From a bacterium (GTDB lineage Bacteria > Vulcanimicrobiota > Vulcanimicrobiia > Vulcanimicrobiales > Vulcanimicrobiaceae), in contig JAKAPO010000063.1 in NCBI GenBank assembly GCA_021807065.1, positions 1 through 10,069 of the forward strand: DNA of 10,069 nt. Direction: 5' to 3'. Shown one piece after another: positions 8,101-10,069 of the stretch. The position numbers and the translations under genes were made by a program. Under the pieces are notes generated by a model. It ran no database searches and was not told the DNA's origin. It saw only the letters and a list, made by a program, of their open reading frames with translations. Position 1 is the first letter of the stretch. Each line of letters starts with the position of its first letter.

Positions 8101-8221
8101 GCGATTCGACGGCGAGTATCGCAGCGACATGGCTCGTTACAACGCGTTCGTGCGCTCGTTGCAGTCGCTTTCGTCCGCAATGCACCTGCGCATTGAGGGC
8201 GCCGAGCAGGTCTCACCCTAA
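5147..8221 (+). CDS. Giant Asp-box (BNR/sortilin-like) beta-propeller protein, paralogue 2
   Basis: This 1024-residue protein is a tandem paralogue of the preceding one, clearly similar along almost its whole length. Eleven Asp boxes sit at 50, 104, 155, 213, 262, 308, 350, 498, 565, 618 and 662, blade for blade with the first protein. Shared signatures include VDQRPFYFTH (279-288), HVDYHAIWIAP (324-334), KYRFNWDSPIAFAPWNGHIAW (two parts, 470-490) and TANYQNDEDSI (945-955). The Cys pair C384/C394 matches the pair in paralogue 1. Four further cysteines are its own: C585, C606, and a CTVC at 831-834. A Gly/Pro-rich insertion (about 790-810) is also specific. The N terminus is odd: MMLAALAAYA runs straight into the first blade, with no basic residues and only about ten hydrophobic residues, so a standard Sec signal is not evident, and upstream codons in this frame offer no start. 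Function is unknown; a partner or redundant copy of paralogue 1 is the natural inference. Confidence 0.95.
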   Translation: MMLAALAAYAHLTFRSIGPAVGGGRVPAVAGTAADPKLYYIGAAGGGVWKTTNGGATWTPVFQKEPVAAIGAVTIDPANENVVWVGTGEANPRNDVTFGDGVYKTTDGGKTWMNMGLRDTWSISRILVDPRNSQHVIVGAFGDPYRDSDARGVYVTDDGGKTWSKTLYVGPQTGAAELAIDPNDPDVIYASMWQFRRLPWTFHSGGPADGIWRSTDGGQTWTRLAGHGLPTGITGRSAVAIAPSDSKRIYAIIEAKGGILWRSDDGGRNWTMVSDDTLVDQRPFYFTHLAVDPKNENVVYAVSMRLAKSTDGGKHFKAIAPGVHVDYHAIWIAPNDPDRIIVGEDGGYAITLDGGKVWSFSRNIPIGEVYHVGVSLHQNPYWVCAPLQDNNGFCGPENSQSPTGIGNSDWLDVIGGDGEWAVPDPSDPTHVLADLETGRTADYDTQRRSTRFVTPYFDFSRNGFALYNAKYRFNWDSPIAFAPWNGHIAWLGANVVFQSRDRGVHWTVISPDLTLDDKAHQIAAGGPITLDVSSAEYSDTLLDIEGSPVRRGEIWTGADDGVVAVTVDGGAHWSKHLIPGVPPYCRVETVAPSPFSAATAYANEDCHRSGIFTPYLFVTHDYGKKWTKITAGLPPDVWTRTIRPDDRNPNLLFAGTETGLWISYSDGKSWSRFNLNVPTVSVRDIREQPEFNDLVIATHGRDLWILDDLGSLQELGRAERAGAMLFAPRTAYEYDYRLGGDEGTYTSFRGQNPPNGAVIDFYQAKPQTKPPTMEILDSAGHVIRHIPAQKKPRKARAYDPYAGPGAGPGVTNDAGINRVVWNFREDGPPLCTVCAKEFQGARVGPEVLPGTYIARITLGSRTYSRRFVVKADPHTPYSLAQLRSAYDFAKKYSVISGKIDTVVDRLTAQRTSLLAARHAAAGNAALAARVAAALRQREAIFDAFTANYQNDEDSIQRPGALREDIPRSGFGAAQPPTPALLAYARRFDGEYRSDMARYNAFVRSLQSLSSAMHLRIEGAEQVSP

Positions 8222-8225
8222 GTCG

Positions 8226-9467
8226 ATGCTCAAGAGATCGCTCGCCTTCTGCATCATCTTCTTGGCGGGATGTGGGAAGGTGTTGCATGCGACCGGGCCG
8301 CCCATGGAGTGGCCGATGTATCAGGGCGGCCTGACGCACAACGCCGTCCTGCTCGCGCGGCTGCCCGCGGTGCAGTGGACGATAGACGTGCACAGCAAGG
8401 TAAACGGCGGATTTGGATACGACGGGACCCGTCTCTACTTCGTAGATTTCGCACACGAGCTGGTAGCCGTCGATCCGCGCACGGGCAATCGGGAGTGGAT
8501 CGCAATGGGAGACGACGTCCTGATGTCGACACCGATCGTTGCCGGTGGCCTCGTCTTCATAGGATCCGGAACCAACACGATCCTCAAGTACACTGGCAAC
8601 GAGTTCTGGGGACGCCGCGCGGGAAATCACTGGTATGCGTTTCGTGCCGCCGATGGCGCGCTGGTTTGGTCGTACCGCACCGCGGGTGAGGCGATGCCAT
8701 CGGCAGCGTATGCAAATGGCAGGCTGATCTTTGCGACGGGCGGCAATACCGCAACCGCTCTCGACGCACGCACCGGCAAAGTGATTTGGAAGACGAAGAT
8801 TCCGGGCGTGGCGACGATGGGCTCGGTGATGATCGATCGTGGCACCGCGTTCGTCGTGACAACCAAGGGAAAAGATCAGAAACCGCGGGATCACACGCTG
8901 GCGTTGAGCGTTCGAACGGGGCGCGTGAAGTGGATCGCACCATACGGTGATGCCGACGGGACGCCGACGGTTGCGGACGGCCTCGTCTACGTCGAAGACG
9001 TCTACGACGGTCCGTTCGGGCCGACGGAGGCGATTGGAACCAACGCCGTGCGCGCGCTCGACGAGAAGACGGGTACGCTGCGCTGGAGTTATCTCGGAGG
9101 TGAGGGAGAGTTCACCGCAGTCGGATCGAACGAACGCGGGATCGCCGGTACGTATGCGAACGGCGTGCTCTACGAGTCGGTTCCTTCGCAGAACGATCTT
9201 ATTGCGTTTGCAGCTCGCACCGGCCACGTGCTGTGGAAGCGGCCGATGCGGGGACCGATCAAGATGAGCCCGCTCGTATATCGCGGCAGCGTGTACGTCG
9301 GCGACTCGGCCGGCGTTCTCTACAAGCTCGACGCTCGTACGGGCGCAGTGAGATCGGCTTGGCCGTATGCAAAACCCTTTACGACGGCGCCTCCGCTGAT
9401 CGTCGGTGGTACGCTCTTCATTGCCGACACCGATCAGATTCATGCCATCCCGCTAAACAAAATCTAA
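8226..9467 (+). CDS. PQQ-type beta-propeller lipoprotein (BamB/quinoprotein-like fold)
   Basis: From the ATG at 8226 the product is 413 residues. It opens with a lipoprotein signal: basic LKR, a hydrophobic core and the lipobox LAGC (13-16), with Gly after Cys16, so in a diderm it would not carry the classic Asp+2 inner-membrane retention signal. An N-terminal WPMYQGG (29-35) is typical of PQQ-repeat propellers. Seven repeats of the form A.D..TG...W follow, at about 81, 139, 178, 226, 277, 327 and 367, enough for a seven- or eight-bladed propeller. The fold is shared by BamB, a scaffold of the outer-membrane protein assembly machine, and by quinoprotein dehydrogenases. Nothing seen proves PQQ binding, so a scaffold or binding role is as likely as an enzyme. 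The frame is open upstream to 8094, but that part overlaps the previous gene and would bury the signal peptide. It starts 4 bases after the previous stop; its ribosome site is weak (an AGG about 15 bases upstream). Confidence 0.93.
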   Translation: MLKRSLAFCIIFLAGCGKVLHATGPPMEWPMYQGGLTHNAVLLARLPAVQWTIDVHSKVNGGFGYDGTRLYFVDFAHELVAVDPRTGNREWIAMGDDVLMSTPIVAGGLVFIGSGTNTILKYTGNEFWGRRAGNHWYAFRAADGALVWSYRTAGEAMPSAAYANGRLIFATGGNTATALDARTGKVIWKTKIPGVATMGSVMIDRGTAFVVTTKGKDQKPRDHTLALSVRTGRVKWIAPYGDADGTPTVADGLVYVEDVYDGPFGPTEAIGTNAVRALDEKTGTLRWSYLGGEGEFTAVGSNERGIAGTYANGVLYESVPSQNDLIAFAARTGHVLWKRPMRGPIKMSPLVYRGSVYVGDSAGVLYKLDARTGAVRSAWPYAKPFTTAPPLIVGGTLFIADTDQIHAIPLNKI

Positions 9468-9469
9468 CG

Positions 9470-10069
9470 TTGCGCGTACTCTTCGTTATGCGCCCGAGCG
9501 CCGGCGTTCGCAGCGGTGGCGATCTCACCCAAGCGCTGTTCACGAAGCGTGCGTTGGAGAAGCACGGTGTCGAGATCGACATCGCACCCAGCCTAGAGCC
9601 CAATGCGAACGGCTACGATCTCGCCCATATTTTCGGCGTTTTCGATCCGGAGATCTGCGCCGTGCAGATGGCTGCGTGCAAGACCGCCCGCGTTCCGGTC
9701 GCCCTTTCGCCGATCTGGTGGGATCTTTTCGAGTTCTACGGGCGTTCGCGAGCGTGCGAGCGGATACTGTCGGGACCCCAGTCACGCGTGCGGCAGCGGC
9801 TGGTGCAGCTGCGCTCCACGAAAACGGAGCGCCTCCTCAGCCGGAACGAGCGCAGAAAATACTCCAAGCGCCTGGAACTCCAGGTAAACTTGATGCGCGA
9901 CGCGGACGTTCTCTTGCCCAACAGCGAGATAGAAGCATACCAGTATCGGCATTGCGTTGGACTGCACGACCGGCCCATCGTTGTCGTGCGCCACGCGAAC
10001 GACGTTCCGCTCGGCCTTGCGGCGACAACCGGGCAGCGATACGGAGTGCTGTGCGTCGGCCGCATAGAG
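9470..10069 (+). CDS. GT4-type glycosyltransferase, N-terminal part (cut by right edge)
   Basis: Exactly 200 codons are open from a TTG at 9470 to the window end. The product starts with a beta-strand, RVLFVMRPS, then a glycine loop, GVRSGGDLTQALFTKRALEKHG (two parts, 12-33), which is the first half of a GT-B Rossmann domain of family-4 glycosyltransferases. DLAHIFGVFDP (50-60) and VPVALSPIWWDL (75-86) fit the acceptor domain. LPNSEIEA (149-156) and VVRHANDVP (172-180) match the family's hinge motifs, and VLCVGRIE (193-200) begins the nucleotide-sugar domain just as the window ends. The UDP- or GDP-sugar-binding E-x7-E motif lies beyond the edge. The TTG is chosen because the first strand would be lost from the next in-frame start, the ATG at 9488; no Shine-Dalgarno is visible for either. 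It begins 2 bases after the lipoprotein stop, so it is probably in the same operon. Sugar donor and acceptor are unknown. Confidence 0.88.
   Translation, partial: MRVLFVMRPSAGVRSGGDLTQALFTKRALEKHGVEIDIAPSLEPNANGYDLAHIFGVFDPEICAVQMAACKTARVPVALSPIWWDLFEFYGRSRACERILSGPQSRVRQRLVQLRSTKTERLLSRNERRKYSKRLELQVNLMRDADVLLPNSEIEAYQYRHCVGLHDRPIVVVRHANDVPLGLAATTGQRYGVLCVGRIE

Larger units (their letters stand above)
1950..8221 (+). repeat. Tandem gene duplication (two propeller genes, direct orientation)
   Basis: The two genes align along almost all their length in the same order of blades and C-terminal segments. Similarity is visible even in the DNA: a 21-base block is identical at 3494-3514 and 6553-6573, and it continues after one mismatch. 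Elsewhere third positions differ widely, so the duplication is old and both copies have stayed open under selection. The N-terminal signal and linker of copy 1 are absent from copy 2, and the last 40 or so residues differ most. Confidence 0.9.

Noticed and set aside
1950..8221. Sialidase or glycosyl hydrolase activity for the two giants
   Set aside because: BNR/Asp-box repeats occur in many non-enzymes; I see no FRIP motif or the arginine-tyrosine-glutamate pattern of sialidases, so only the fold is claimed.
8094..8225. ATG at 8094 as the start of the PQQ-type lipoprotein
   Set aside because: It lies inside the preceding gene in another frame and would place 44 Arg/Ser/Cys-rich residues before a complete lipoprotein signal; ATG 8226 fits the lipobox.
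5060..9443. Long open frames on the minus strand opposite the propeller and lipoprotein genes (for example 5060-6259, 6641-7900, 7977-9443)
   Set aside because: They are antisense shadows of GC-rich coding frames; the translations are Arg/Asp/Val-rich with no family motifs, while the plus-strand proteins are clear.
8226..9467. PQQ-dependent dehydrogenase activity for the lipoprotein
   Set aside because: The repeats show the propeller fold, but the vicinal-cysteine and ligand pattern of quinoprotein dehydrogenases is not seen, and 413 residues is short for that class.
1..10069. tRNA, rRNA, CRISPR array, insertion sequence or phage attachment site
   Set aside because: No cloverleaf, regular direct-repeat array, transposase motif or terminal inverted repeats were seen on either strand; nearly all bases are in the genes listed.

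Overview
The window is densely coded, GC-rich bacterial DNA with third codon positions rich in G and C and mostly Asp-box or PQQ-type beta-propeller genes. No marker gene fixes the taxon. Very long Asp-box (BNR/sortilin-like) proteins are common in Acidobacteriota, Gemmatimonadota, Bacteroidota and candidate phyla such as Eremiobacterota. A heptose-type phosphatase and a lipoprotein with Gly after the lipobox Cys would suit a diderm. I infer an environmental diderm of the Acidobacteriota/Eremiobacterota kind, with low confidence.

Left part (1-1708): the C-terminal third of thiC (thiamine pyrimidine synthase) runs in from the left edge. It is followed after 15 bases by a HAD-IIIA phosphatase of the GmhB/HisB-N type. 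On the minus strand a secreted lytic transglycosylase converges on it, and the two 3' ends overlap by 15 bases.

Middle and right (about 1709-10069): a roughly 105-base divergent intergenic stretch with a 10-bp perfect palindrome precedes what looks like one plus-strand operon. Its order is a possible 42-residue single-pass membrane protein, two giant tandem-duplicated Asp-box propeller proteins (about 1066 and 1024 residues), a PQQ-type propeller lipoprotein (413 residues), and a GT4-type glycosyltransferase cut by the right edge. Junctions are tight: the first propeller's Shine-Dalgarno lies in the last codons of the small gene, the two giants share an ATGA overlap, and the following gaps are 4 and 2 bases.

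Three consecutive propeller proteins, at least two with export signals, plus a small membrane protein and a glycosyltransferase suggest an envelope or surface assembly. Its biochemical role cannot be read from the sequence. The most interesting points are the paired giants (shared Cys pair, extra cysteines and a missing signal peptide in the second), the TTG start of the first, and the small head gene.
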